A stretch of 64,000 nucleotides of DNA from Chitinophagales bacterium (GTDB lineage: Bacteria > Bacteroidota > Bacteroidia > Chitinophagales > Chitinophagaceae). Location of the stretch: the NCBI GenBank assembly GCA_020636495.1, contig JACJXQ010000008.1:2046001-2110000 (forward strand), in the 5' to 3' direction. The notes under the pieces are model-generated. The model did not search any database. It was not told the origin of the DNA and saw only the letters and a program-made list of their open reading frames with translations. Position numbers and translations under genes: made by a program. Below are positions 1 through 8,645 of the stretch, one piece after another; within the stretch, counting starts at the first letter, position 1, and every line of letters begins with the position of its first letter.

Positions 1-1093
1 TAAGCGCCAGTACCATGAGTATCACAAACCCGGGATAAATGAAGTACATATGCCGCCAGCTGTCGTATAATATTACCTTCAGACAAATGACCACAATGAT
101 GGGCAGAAGGAAGCAGATAAATCCCAACAGGATACTACGTCTTGGGGTATTTAACCAATAAGTATCCGGGTCATCAATAAGTCGGGCTACCAACAATGCC
201 ATGCCTATGATACCCAGTATAAGAAATAACTCAGGTGTAGTAATGAAAAACCAGGTAGGGATATAACTCCACGGCAAGTTCAGAGAGTTCAGGTGCATGC
301 CACCTAGCAGCATTTCCCCGTCCCAGGGGAATTTTGCGCCGGTTTCGTAGGCATATTTAAGTCCTTCTATAGGGTTGGCCCAAAGCGCCGGCCAGCAGGC
401 ATATAAAGCAATGCATGTACCCGCACAAACCGTAAGACCTCCGGATATTACGGGTAATATGTTTTCTTTCCTACGCAGGGAATAAAACAGGTCCAGTAAG
501 AAGAAAAAGGCTATGGGCAGAAGGATGATAATATTCATCAGCCGTACGGTGCCGCTGTACCCGCAAACCAGGCCCAAAAGGAAAAAAGGGAGCAGCTTTC
601 TTTTGGCAAATGCCCATTGTGCCACGGTCATGGATATGAGGAATATAGCCATAGCTGGTATATCCTTGGGATTAAAGAAAGCGTGCCCGAACAGGACAGG
701 GTGGAATAGATATGCCGCCATGCCAAAAACAGCCAGCCAACGACTGGCAAATACCCTGAATACCCAAGTATACATAGCAATACTGCTCAACACAAAAAAC
801 AGGTATGTGATGAGGTGCCTGGTGAGAAAAATGTCCCTGAAGGACTCAATTTTGAATAGTCGTTCTACAAATATGTAAACAAACTCGAACCCCGGGCCAT
901 GTTCCCTGAGCACAAACTCTGAGTAGTTTCCTTCGTATTTGCCTCTTGCATACCGGTAAGCGGCAAAACCAATATCTCTCTGACTGGGTTCATCAATAGA
1001 CATCCCGAAATCCTGGTATATCTCAAACCCTGTGTATAAAGCAATGAATAAGATAACGATAGCAGGCCAGTGGGTTCGCAGTATTTTCAGCAT
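1..1093 (-). CDS. Membrane glycosyltransferase, GT39/PMT-like (partial, runs off left edge)
   Basis: An open frame starts with ATG at 1093 and continues without a stop to base 1, so only the N-terminal 364 residues are here. The translation begins MLKILRTHWPAIVILFIALY and shows about eight hydrophobic membrane segments. Just after the first comes GMSIDEP, which resembles the acidic DE motif in the first periplasmic loop of GT39/ArnT-type enzymes that use polyprenyl-phosphate sugars. The family transfers sugars or mannose to proteins or lipids at the outer face of the inner membrane. The donor and acceptor cannot be read from the sequence. The next gene on this strand is the archaemetzincin at 1172, 78 bp upstream. 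Confidence 0.7.
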   Translation of the reverse strand, partial: MLKILRTHWPAIVILFIALYTGFEIYQDFGMSIDEPSQRDIGFAAYRYARGKYEGNYSEFVLREHGPGFEFVYIFVERLFKIESFRDIFLTRHLITYLFFVLSSIAMYTWVFRVFASRWLAVFGMAAYLFHPVLFGHAFFNPKDIPAMAIFLISMTVAQWAFAKRKLLPFFLLGLVCGYSGTVRLMNIIILLPIAFFFLLDLFYSLRRKENILPVISGGLTVCAGTCIALYACWPALWANPIEGLKYAYETGAKFPWDGEMLLGGMHLNSLNLPWSYIPTWFFITTPELFLILGIIGMALLVARLIDDPDTYWLNTPRRSILLGFICFLLPIIVVICLKVILYDSWRHMYFIYPGFVILMVLAL

Positions 1094-1171
1094 TTTCTCT
1101 GAGATATTGATAATGGTAAAGGGTAAAATAACAATTATAATGCCATAGGAAAAAATCAGTTGCGCAAATAT

Positions 1172-1903
1172 CTATTCGCCTATTTGCAATGAACATTTTC
1201 TACATAGCTCCGATGAGGCATTGTCTATAGTACTGATTTTCTCTACAGCATCAGTCATAAGGCACTTTTTGTCAGAGCAATGTTTTAACCCAAGGTTATG
1301 TCCAATTTCATGCAATATTATCTTTATAATTCTTTCTTCATATTGTCTCCCGTCCGGGTGTTTGATCCGTTTTGTTGAAATAACTGCACTGTTGCCGGGG
1401 CAGGTGGCCAAACCGAATATCCCCCATATTTTATATTTGTACTCAGGTTTTCTGATCTTACCTGACCGGTCTCTTTTTGAGGTATAGATATCGGCACTGG
1501 TAATGCCTACTATCAATGCATTAGAGTCTGATTTGAGTTCTTTGAGATACTTCAAAACACGTGGGGCATCATAACGTCTACCTTTTTCGTAATTAAGAAG
1601 ATCATTCGGTAACAATAACTCAGGGTTAATAATCGACCTGAACCCATAAACCACCCTTATTTTACTACTTAATAGCTGTGGCTTTACTGATCTGTCATAT
1701 TCAAATGGTTGTAATTCAATAAAATGTGTTTCACGAAAGTTTCTGGAAAAGCGCATCCCCGCATAAGGGTCATTACATGATGAAAGTAGAGATACAGAGG
1801 CACAGATACAGGTAAAAAACAAGAGAAATACAACCTCGTAGCTGATAGCGAAAGGTATTGTCGGTATGCAATTCCCAATCCGGGATGTTTTCTTTTCATA
1901 CAT
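1172..1903 (-). CDS. Archaemetzincin-like zinc metalloprotease (M54), predicted lipoprotein
   Basis: 243 residues. The C-terminal 46 residues carry the complete archaemetzincin signature: HEIGHNLGLKH at 198-208 (three zinc-binding His and the catalytic Glu), then Cys209, Cys214, Met216 (Met-turn) and, exactly 17 residues later, the CRKC pair (Cys234 and Cys237) that in this family holds a second structural zinc. The N-terminus has a basic stretch, a hydrophobic segment at about 21-40 and a lipobox LSSC with Cys43, so the enzyme is probably tethered to the cell envelope. Family members are minimal metzincins with poorly known substrates. Start is ATG 1903; no better in-frame start precedes the signal segment. 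It is divergent from gyrA. Confidence 0.85.
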   Translation of the reverse strand: MYEKKTSRIGNCIPTIPFAISYEVVFLLFFTCICASVSLLSSCNDPYAGMRFSRNFRETHFIELQPFEYDRSVKPQLLSSKIRVVYGFRSIINPELLLPNDLLNYEKGRRYDAPRVLKYLKELKSDSNALIVGITSADIYTSKRDRSGKIRKPEYKYKIWGIFGLATCPGNSAVISTKRIKHPDGRQYEERIIKIILHEIGHNLGLKHCSDKKCLMTDAVEKISTIDNASSELCRKCSLQIGE

Positions 1904-1982
1904 ATATGTAAAACTATTAGTTATTCATGTTAAAATGCACATATGTGTATAGTTTTTCGTCCATTAATAAGGCGTTTTTAGC

Positions 1983-1990
1983 TATATTTG
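1983..1990 (+). promoter_or_regulatory. -7 promoter element for gyrA
   Basis: TATATTTG matches the Bacteroidota -7 consensus TAnnTTTG, 23 nt before the gyrA ATG. No clear -33 TTG is present. Confidence 0.6.
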
Positions 1991-2013
1991 CATATTGCAC
2001 TTTAAGTTAAATT

Positions 2014-4596
2014 ATGGACGAAAACAATCAGGACCTGACTGCTCAGGATGGCGCTGATGACGCAAACAAAATTATCCAGGTAAACATAGAGGAACAAATG
2101 AAAACTGCTTACATAGACTATTCTATGTCAGTTATCGTTGGACGTGCCTTGCCCGACGTAAGAGACGGGTTGAAACCTGTACATCGTCGTGTGTTATATG
2201 CTATGCACGAGTTGGGTGTAAATTATAATAAACCACATAAAAAATCTGCCCGTATCGTGGGTGAGGTACTGGGTAAGTACCACCCGCACGGCGATACTTC
2301 GGTGTATGACGCTATGGTGCGTATGGCGCAGCCATGGAGCATGCGCTATACTTTAGTGGACGGGCAAGGTAACTATGGTTCGCAGGATGGTGACGGACCG
2401 GCTGCCATGCGTTATACTGAGGCCAGGCTGCAACGTCTTGCAGAAAGCATGATGGAGGACCTGGATAAGGATACGGTAGACTTTACGCTTAACTTCGACG
2501 ACTCGTTGCAGGAGCCAAGCGTAATGCCAACACGCATTCCGCAATTATTGTTGAACGGTTCTTCGGGTATTGCTGTTGGTATGGCTACTAATATGATGCC
2601 ACACAACCTGTCTGAAGTGATAGATGGTTGTATCGCTTATATTGACAATAATGAAATTAGCATAGATGAGTTGATGACCCATATCAAAGCTCCTGATTTT
2701 CCGACAGGGGGTATCATTTATGGTATTGAAGGCATAAAACAAGGTATGCACACCGGCCGTGGAAGGGTAGTGCTGAGGGGAAAGGTAAATGTTGAGACAA
2801 CCAAAACAGGTAAAGAACAGATAATAATATCAGAAGTTCCTTACCAGGTGAGCAGGGATGCGCTGGCCGAGAAGATAGGTAACCTGGTGAACAACAAAAT
2901 AGTAGAGGGTATTACCCACGTTGCCAACGAATCTAATAAAGAAGGAACACGTATAGTTGTAGAGTTGCGCAGGGATGCTGTAGCACAGGTTGTTATCAAC
3001 AACCTGTATAAATTCAGTGAACTACAGACATCCTATGGTATCAACAATGTAGCGCTGGTAAATGGCCGCCCAAGGACTTTGAATGTAAAGGACCTGGTGT
3101 CTGAGTTCATAAAATTCCGTCACGAGGTGGTGGTACGCCGTACACAGTACGAATTGCGTGAAGCTGAAAAACGTGCGCATATATTGGAAGGTTACCTGAT
3201 AGCACTTGACAACCTGGATGCTGTTATTGCATTGATACGTAACTCTGCCAGTCCTGATATAGCTAAAACAGGATTGATGGAGCAGTTCGAGATGACGGAA
3301 ATCCAGGCGAAAGCCGTTCTTGAATTAAGGCTGCAGCGTCTTACCGGCATGGAACGTGAAAAGATACGTGAAGAGCATGCTGAATTAATGAAACTGATCG
3401 CTCACCTGAAAGAGGTGCTGGCGAATGAAGGCATGCGTTTCCAGATCATTAAAGACGAGTTGCTGGAAGTGCAAAAGAAATTTGGTGATGAGCGTAAATC
3501 AGAAATTCAATACCTGGCCAATGAAATGAGTATTGAAGATCTGATAGAAGAGGAAGATGTAGTGATCACTGTTTCTCACCTGGGGTATATCAAGCGTACA
3601 TCTGCTGCAGAATATCGTGCACAACGAAGAGGAGGCAGAGGCGCACGCGGTGGCAGCACCAGGGAAGAAGATTATATAGAGCACCTGTTCATTGCTTCTA
3701 CGCATGATACCCTAATGTTCTTTACAGAAAAAGGACGTTGCTACTGGCTGAAGGTATACGAAATACCCGAAGTAGACCGTAATGCCAAAGGCCGTGCTAT
3801 ACAAAACCTGATACAGATACCACCTGATGATAAGATACGTACAGTAATTGACGTTCGTAAACTGGATGATAAGGAGTCTATCGAAGGTAAATATATCATG
3901 CTCTGCACAAAGAAAGGTATCATCAAAAAGACCAAACTGGAAGATTTCAGCCGCCCGCGTCAAAGTGGTGTTAACGCTATTACGATCCAGGAGGGAGATG
4001 AACTGCTGGACGTAGCGATAACCGACGGTGATAACTATATTATGATGGCAATTGCATCGGGCAGGGCTATCTGTTTTGAAGAAAGCAAAGTAAGGTCAAC
4101 CGGCCGCGGGGCAATAGGTGTTTCCGGTATTGACCTGGATGATGAGAATGACCGTGTGGTAGGTATGATATGCCTGGCTAAAAATGATGACAGCAAACAA
4201 GTGTTGGTTGTTTCTGAGAAAGGCCTTGGTAAACGTACTCCATTTGCAGGCATTAACGAAGAGACCGGTGAATGGGAAACTACTTACAGGATCACCAACC
4301 GTGGTGGTAAGGGGGTAAAGACCATCAACATCACAGAAAAGACAGGAGGGCTGGTAGGTTTGCTGGCTGTAGATGAAAAAGATGACTTGATGATCACCTG
4401 CAAATCCGGACTAACCATCCGGATGAATGTAGAACACATTCGTGAAGCAGGACGTGCTACGCAAGGAGTTAAGCTCATAAATATTGACGAAGGTGATCAA
4501 ATAGCAGCCATTGCCAGGATACAAGAGCAGGAAGAGGATGAAGATGGCGATGAGGCGGAAGCAGGAGCAGAGGAAACAACTGAAAGTCAGGACTAA
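2014..4596 (+). CDS. gyrA: DNA gyrase subunit A
   Basis: 860 residues, the usual length for Bacteroidota GyrA. It is the breakage-reunion subunit of the A2B2 type II topoisomerase that supercoils DNA. The core starts at about residue 33 (YIDYSMSVIVGRALPDVRDG). The catalytic Tyr134 sits in AAMRYTEAR. The GyrA box QRRGGRG lies near residue 538, which separates it from ParC; six-bladed pinwheel repeats follow. The last 25 residues are very acidic. In the quinolone region GDTSVYD (93-99), the position matching E. coli Ser83 is Thr95 and the Asp87 equivalent is kept (Asp99). It has its own TAnnTTTG promoter. No gyrB is nearby. Confidence 0.96.
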   Translation: MDENNQDLTAQDGADDANKIIQVNIEEQMKTAYIDYSMSVIVGRALPDVRDGLKPVHRRVLYAMHELGVNYNKPHKKSARIVGEVLGKYHPHGDTSVYDAMVRMAQPWSMRYTLVDGQGNYGSQDGDGPAAMRYTEARLQRLAESMMEDLDKDTVDFTLNFDDSLQEPSVMPTRIPQLLLNGSSGIAVGMATNMMPHNLSEVIDGCIAYIDNNEISIDELMTHIKAPDFPTGGIIYGIEGIKQGMHTGRGRVVLRGKVNVETTKTGKEQIIISEVPYQVSRDALAEKIGNLVNNKIVEGITHVANESNKEGTRIVVELRRDAVAQVVINNLYKFSELQTSYGINNVALVNGRPRTLNVKDLVSEFIKFRHEVVVRRTQYELREAEKRAHILEGYLIALDNLDAVIALIRNSASPDIAKTGLMEQFEMTEIQAKAVLELRLQRLTGMEREKIREEHAELMKLIAHLKEVLANEGMRFQIIKDELLEVQKKFGDERKSEIQYLANEMSIEDLIEEEDVVITVSHLGYIKRTSAAEYRAQRRGGRGARGGSTREEDYIEHLFIASTHDTLMFFTEKGRCYWLKVYEIPEVDRNAKGRAIQNLIQIPPDDKIRTVIDVRKLDDKESIEGKYIMLCTKKGIIKKTKLEDFSRPRQSGVNAITIQEGDELLDVAITDGDNYIMMAIASGRAICFEESKVRSTGRGAIGVSGIDLDDENDRVVGMICLAKNDDSKQVLVVSEKGLGKRTPFAGINEETGEWETTYRITNRGGKGVKTINITEKTGGLVGLLAVDEKDDLMITCKSGLTIRMNVEHIREAGRATQGVKLINIDEGDQIAAIARIQEQEEDEDGDEAEAGAEETTESQD

Positions 4597-4615
4597 GTAA
4601 ACAATTGAAAGTTAA

Positions 4616-4644
4616 AAGGTATTATCCTTGGGGTTTAATACCTT
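4616..4644. repeat. 9-bp inverted repeat between gyrA and the TPR gene
   Basis: AAGGTATTA (4616-4624) and TAATACCTT (4636-4644) are perfect complements with an 11-nt spacer. No U-tract follows, so it is a weak terminator candidate. Its right arm overlaps a promoter-like TACCTTCG at 4639-4646, so an operator is also possible. Confidence 0.4.
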
Positions 4645-4683
4645 CGTATATTCAAAGATTCGAATACGCATAAAATAATATAA

Positions 4684-5949
4684 ATGAAAAATACATTATT
4701 GGTATTGGCTGCTGCTCTGAGTGTAACAGCAGGCTATGCCCAAAAGAAAAATATCCAGTCCGCAAGTAATAGCCTGAAGTACAAAGAATACAAAGAAGCT
4801 ATGGAGTATATTGAAGAGGCTGTAAAGGATCCTTCTACTAAAGATGATCCTAAAGCATGGCTGGTGCGTGGTTCCATATATCTTTCTATGGACCAGGATC
4901 CGGGTTATACTGATAAAGGATACTACAAAGAAGCAATAACTTCTTATAAGAAAGTTGTTGAGCTGAAGCCTAATTACGAAACAGATGCTGTAAACAATGG
5001 TTTGATGTATGGCGCTTATAAATGTTATAATACTGCAGTTATGAGCTACAATGCTAAAAAATGGGATGATGCCTATAATGACGCAAAACAAACCGTTGAA
5101 ATACATGACATGGATGGCGGTAAGCGTTTCAGTAACAAGGGATTTGATACTGTAGCTTCTGGTGCATTGGTCATTCAGGCATACAGCGCGTTTTATAGTG
5201 GACAAGTTGACAAGGCATTGCCTGTACTTGAAGCACTTAAAAGTAACCCGATAGAAGGTAACAATGCCAATACCTACCTGATCATTGCAGATGCATACAA
5301 AAAGAAAGGCGACCAGGCAAAAGAACTGGCAACATTGGAAGAAGCAAAGGCAAAATTTCCGAATAATACTAATATCAGGAATGAGGAACTGAATTACTAC
5401 ATCCGTACCAAACAGCAAGATAAGCTGATAGCCAAACTGCAGGAAGCCGTTACATCAGAACCGGAGAATGCTGTTTACCAATACAACCTGGCCAATGCTT
5501 ATACAAATATGGCTTTTCCTAAAAAGAGTGACGGCTCATCGGATACACAGCCCGGAGATTATAAGGACCTGGTAATGAAAGCTGAAAAAGGTTTTGAAAA
5601 AGCTATTTCATTAGATCCCGATAATGTTGGTTACCATTATGATATGGGCGTATTATTCTTCAACCAGGCATCGCAGGTGACAGAGCAAATGAACCTGATC
5701 ACCGGTACCACTCCTGAAGATGATAAGAAATACAATGATCTGAAAGCAATCAGGGATGGGTTGTTTGAAAAAGCATTCCCACACCTGGAGAAAGTGTATA
5801 CAACTTACGAACCTAAGTTGAGCAGCCTGGACAATGATAACAAAAATATGTACATGTCTGCTATCTCTGCCATGCGTGAAATATATGCCCGCCAGAACAA
5901 ACTGGATAAAGCGGCTGAATTGAAAAAGAAATTTGAAGAGGCCAACTAG
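4684..5949 (+). CDS. Secreted tetratricopeptide repeat protein
   Basis: 421 residues with an N-terminal signal peptide (KNTLLVLAAALSVTAGYA, likely cut before Gln20). The rest is helical with TPR-like units, for example 'YKEAMEYIEEAVKDP', 'YKEAITSYKKVVELKPN' and 'GFEKAISLDPDNVGYHYDMG'. TPR proteins are protein-interaction scaffolds; the partner cannot be read here. It sits between gyrA and a desaturase on the same strand. A one-mismatch -7 element (TACCTTCG, 4639-4646) precedes it. It probably acts in the periplasm. Confidence 0.8.
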   Translation: MKNTLLVLAAALSVTAGYAQKKNIQSASNSLKYKEYKEAMEYIEEAVKDPSTKDDPKAWLVRGSIYLSMDQDPGYTDKGYYKEAITSYKKVVELKPNYETDAVNNGLMYGAYKCYNTAVMSYNAKKWDDAYNDAKQTVEIHDMDGGKRFSNKGFDTVASGALVIQAYSAFYSGQVDKALPVLEALKSNPIEGNNANTYLIIADAYKKKGDQAKELATLEEAKAKFPNNTNIRNEELNYYIRTKQQDKLIAKLQEAVTSEPENAVYQYNLANAYTNMAFPKKSDGSSDTQPGDYKDLVMKAEKGFEKAISLDPDNVGYHYDMGVLFFNQASQVTEQMNLITGTTPEDDKKYNDLKAIRDGLFEKAFPHLEKVYTTYEPKLSSLDNDNKNMYMSAISAMREIYARQNKLDKAAELKKKFEEAN

Positions 5950-5989
5950 TGGTCTCTTCTATCATATTTATAAATTAAAACAAACAATT

Positions 5990-7102
5990 TTGGCAGAGAT
6001 CAAGAAGCTGGACCTCGTAAAATTTGCACCCCGTAACGGTGAAGGTTTTTACGATACCTGCAAAAAGAAAATAGATGCTTATTTTAAAGAGCATAACATA
6101 GACCCGCATGCCAATGCGGCAATGGTTACTAAGACAATACTTATCCTCCTGATGTACCTGGTACCGACGGCAGTAATGATATCGGGAATATTCAATGCCA
6201 ATGCAATTGCGTTCTTAAGCATGTGGGTATTGATGGGTATTGGTATGGTTGGTGTTGGTTGCTCTATCATGCACGATTCTAACCATGGTTCTTATTCAAA
6301 GAACAAAACGCTGAATAAAATATTGGGTAAAGTAATTGTACTGGTGGGTGGTTATCATGTTACCTGGAAGATACAGCATAACATATTGCATCATACCTAT
6401 ACCAATATCGAAGGATTGGACCACGATATTGACGCGGGAATATTCCTGCGTTTTTCGCCCAATTCCAAGTGGTATGCTATGCACAAATTTCAGCACCTGT
6501 ATGCGTGGTTCCTGTATGGTTTACTAACGCTACAATGGGCGACAATTAAAGACTTCCGCCAGGTGTATGAATATCACAAGCTGGACCTGTTGAAGAAGGA
6601 GAAGAAGACGTTAAAGTCTGCTTTGCTGGAAGTGGCTGTATACAAAATATTGTACTATGCGCTGATCGTGTTCGTGCCAATTTTTGTAATGGGTGCTCCA
6701 TGGCACCTGGTGCTGATCGGTTTTGTATTGATGCACTTTGTTGCGGGCCTCTCTCTTTCCGCCATATTCCAACTGGCACACGTGATGGAAGAGTGTGATT
6801 TCCCAAACCCTGACGACCACAGGAAAATGCAGAATAACTGGGCTGTACACCAACTGCATACTACAGCTAACTTCTCAGCAAAAAGCAGGATCATGTCATG
6901 GTTCATAGGTGGACTGAACAGGCAAATAGAACATCACCTGTTCCCGCACATATGCCATATACACTATAAGAAGATAGCGCCAATAGTTAAGCAAACAGCA
7001 CTGGAATATAACCTGCCGTATTATGAGCAGAAGACCTTTGTTACTGCTTTGATGGATCATACGCGTATGCTCCGTAAAATGGGTAAGAACAAAGCTGCTT
7101 AG
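5990..7102 (+). CDS. Fatty acid desaturase (membrane-bound, front-end/linoleoyl-CoA desaturase-like)
   Basis: About 370 residues from TTG 5990 (MAEIKKLDLVKFAPRNG). The in-frame ATG at 5933 lies inside the TPR gene and would add 19 residues that look unlike the family, so TTG is preferred. Three histidine boxes bind the di-iron centre: HDSNH (about 95-99), HNILHH (130-135) and QIEHH (about 312), the last with Gln as in front-end desaturases. Four or more membrane segments surround them. No cytochrome b5 domain is fused. It inserts a double bond into acyl chains, so it probably adjusts membrane fluidity. A strong terminator follows. Confidence 0.85.
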   Translation: MAEIKKLDLVKFAPRNGEGFYDTCKKKIDAYFKEHNIDPHANAAMVTKTILILLMYLVPTAVMISGIFNANAIAFLSMWVLMGIGMVGVGCSIMHDSNHGSYSKNKTLNKILGKVIVLVGGYHVTWKIQHNILHHTYTNIEGLDHDIDAGIFLRFSPNSKWYAMHKFQHLYAWFLYGLLTLQWATIKDFRQVYEYHKLDLLKKEKKTLKSALLEVAVYKILYYALIVFVPIFVMGAPWHLVLIGFVLMHFVAGLSLSAIFQLAHVMEECDFPNPDDHRKMQNNWAVHQLHTTANFSAKSRIMSWFIGGLNRQIEHHLFPHICHIHYKKIAPIVKQTALEYNLPYYEQKTFVTALMDHTRMLRKMGKNKAA

Positions 7103-7125
7103 TTCATGTTTTGAATAATATTTGA

Positions 7126-7151
7126 GCCACACCACCCGGTGTGGCTTTTTT
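7126..7151 (+). terminator. Rho-independent terminator after the desaturase
   Basis: GCCACACC, loop ACCC, GGTGTGGC, then six T. Perfect 8-bp stem 24 nt after the stop codon. Confidence 0.9.
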
Positions 7152-7172
7152 ATTCCAACAGCAGGAATAATA

Positions 7173-7523
7173 CTACCTCCTTACAATACTATCAGTGTAT
7201 ATGACCCATTTCCATGTTTGTGGATATATTCTGACTGTATCATTGCCTTTTATCACGAGGTATTGCGTTGAGCCTTTTTCTTTTATTATCTGATCTCCTT
7301 TTACAGGATGCGCGCTACCCAAAGCAAAAGGGAATAAGTGATAACTGCTGTCATCAAACATAATAGGAATATCCTGTTTCATGTACTTTACAGCATAAAC
7401 CAGTTGTATTGTACCAATTATCTCAGTGTCTAGTTGTTGCTGTTGGTAATGGACTGCGTTTTTGTAGTTGTCTCGCGAACAGGAAGACGTAATAAGTAGT
7501 AGTAAGAATGATAGGCATCGCAT
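7173..7523 (-). CDS. Small predicted lipoprotein, unknown function
   Basis: 117 residues from ATG 7523 (MRCLSFLLLLITSSCSRDNYK), with a lipobox TSSC. The frame extends upstream to 7634, but that part would overlap the desaturase and precede the signal peptide, so the internal Met is chosen. I do not recognise the family. The mature part is mixed beta-like and ends RIYPQTWKWVIYTDSIVRR. It lies downstream of the second desaturase on the same strand with about 90 bp between, and faces the + strand desaturase tail to tail. Confidence 0.55.
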   Translation of the reverse strand: MRCLSFLLLLITSSCSRDNYKNAVHYQQQQLDTEIIGTIQLVYAVKYMKQDIPIMFDDSSYHLFPFALGSAHPVKGDQIIKEKGSTQYLVIKGNDTVRIYPQTWKWVIYTDSIVRR

Positions 7524-7614
7524 TGAACCAATATGGGGCCTTGTTGAATGATGATGTCTGATACTCGTTGTGGTTGCACAGTAGATATTCATAAAAAAAT
7601 AACGACTGAAATTA

Positions 7615-8622
7615 TCAGGCACGTACTGGAACAACTTTCCCTTTTAATTCTCTGAAACCAACCATGCGGTTCAGTTCCGGGTCCCAGACTTTCAGCCTGA
7701 AGCAGGCGATGATATCTTTGGGTCTTAGTGTAGTTGTTTTTGCTTGCTGTAGCTCGGGTATAGCCTTCATTGCTTCAGGTAGCCTGTAGAAAGGTATCCT
7801 TGAGTTAAGGTGGTGAATATGGTGGTAGCCTATATTGCCTGTGAACCATTCCATTATGGGGTTCATTACCATATAGCTGGAAGACTCAAGAGCAGCAATC
7901 TCATATTTCCAGTCTTCTTTGCAACTGAAAGCAGTGCCGGGAAAATTATGTTGTGCATAGAATAAATATGCCCCCATGGCACTGGCGATAAAGAAGGGAA
8001 TGAACATGGTAAATATCCATGCCTGCCAGCCAAAGAAATGAACCACAATGTATATTAGTAAAGCATGGACTATGAGTGCAATAAGCGAATCTATATGTTT
8101 GCGCGGAGCACTGGTAAACGAATTGATACACATGCCAAAGATGAACATGGAGAAATATCCCATTATTATGGTGAGCGGGTGCCTGATAGCCAGGTATACG
8201 CGCTTTTCTCCGGGAGACATGGACAAAAACTTTTGTTTGGTAGCAATAGGGTATGACCCTATGCTGGCACTGAATAGCTTGGAGTTGTGTGCATGATGAT
8301 AGTCATGTGAACGTTTCCAGATGCTGGCAGGTGCCAGAACAAAGATACCGTAAAGGGTCATGATTAGCTTTGCAGGTGCGGACCGGTGCAATATGGCATG
8401 GTGCTGAAAGTCGTGATAGATAATGAACAGACGGACCATCAACAGGCCGGAAAGGACACTGAATGCGATCTTACCAATAATATAAGGTATGAGTATTGTG
8501 CACGCAAATGAACCTATCAGCAACAATAGGGTTGATAATAATGAGAACCAGCTTTGTGCTTTGTTCTCCGACGCATATTCTTTAGTAGCTAAAATTAGCT
8601 GTTTACCTTCGAGCACGCTCAA
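7615..8622 (-). CDS. Fatty acid desaturase (second, different subfamily)
   Basis: 335 residues with histidine clusters HDFQHH (70-75), RSHDYHHAH (105-112) and GYHHIHHLN (about 265), and four predicted membrane segments. The spacing resembles acyl-lipid/DesA-type desaturases rather than the QxxHH type at 5990. The start is uncertain. The longest frame begins with TTG 8622, but a TAnnTTTG element covers 8627-8620, so GTG 8616 may be the true start of an almost leaderless mRNA. Alternatively the gene is read from the acyltransferase promoter, whose gene stops 23 nt upstream. Product: unsaturated membrane acyl chains. Confidence 0.8.
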   Translation of the reverse strand: MSVLEGKQLILATKEYASENKAQSWFSLLSTLLLLIGSFACTILIPYIIGKIAFSVLSGLLMVRLFIIYHDFQHHAILHRSAPAKLIMTLYGIFVLAPASIWKRSHDYHHAHNSKLFSASIGSYPIATKQKFLSMSPGEKRVYLAIRHPLTIIMGYFSMFIFGMCINSFTSAPRKHIDSLIALIVHALLIYIVVHFFGWQAWIFTMFIPFFIASAMGAYLFYAQHNFPGTAFSCKEDWKYEIAALESSSYMVMNPIMEWFTGNIGYHHIHHLNSRIPFYRLPEAMKAIPELQQAKTTTLRPKDIIACFRLKVWDPELNRMVGFRELKGKVVPVRA

Positions 8623-8627
8623 ATATA
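8620..8627 (-). promoter_or_regulatory. -7 promoter-like element overlapping the desaturase start
   Basis: The minus strand reads TATATTTG, a TAnnTTTG match. It covers the TTG that would otherwise be the longest-frame start. Confidence 0.4.
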
Positions 8628-8645
8628 CAACAGATTTATTCAGTA

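Noticed and set aside
513..878. Open frame of 121 residues on the + strand
   Set aside because: It lies inside the glycosyltransferase gene on the other strand and looks like a shadow with no family features.
2014..4596. ParC (topoisomerase IV subunit A) instead of GyrA
   Set aside because: The GyrA box QRRGGRG and the pinwheel repeats support gyrase.
4696..5418. 240-residue open frame antisense to the TPR gene
   Set aside because: Long only because of the codon bias of the real gene; no signal, no motif and full overlap with a well-supported gene.
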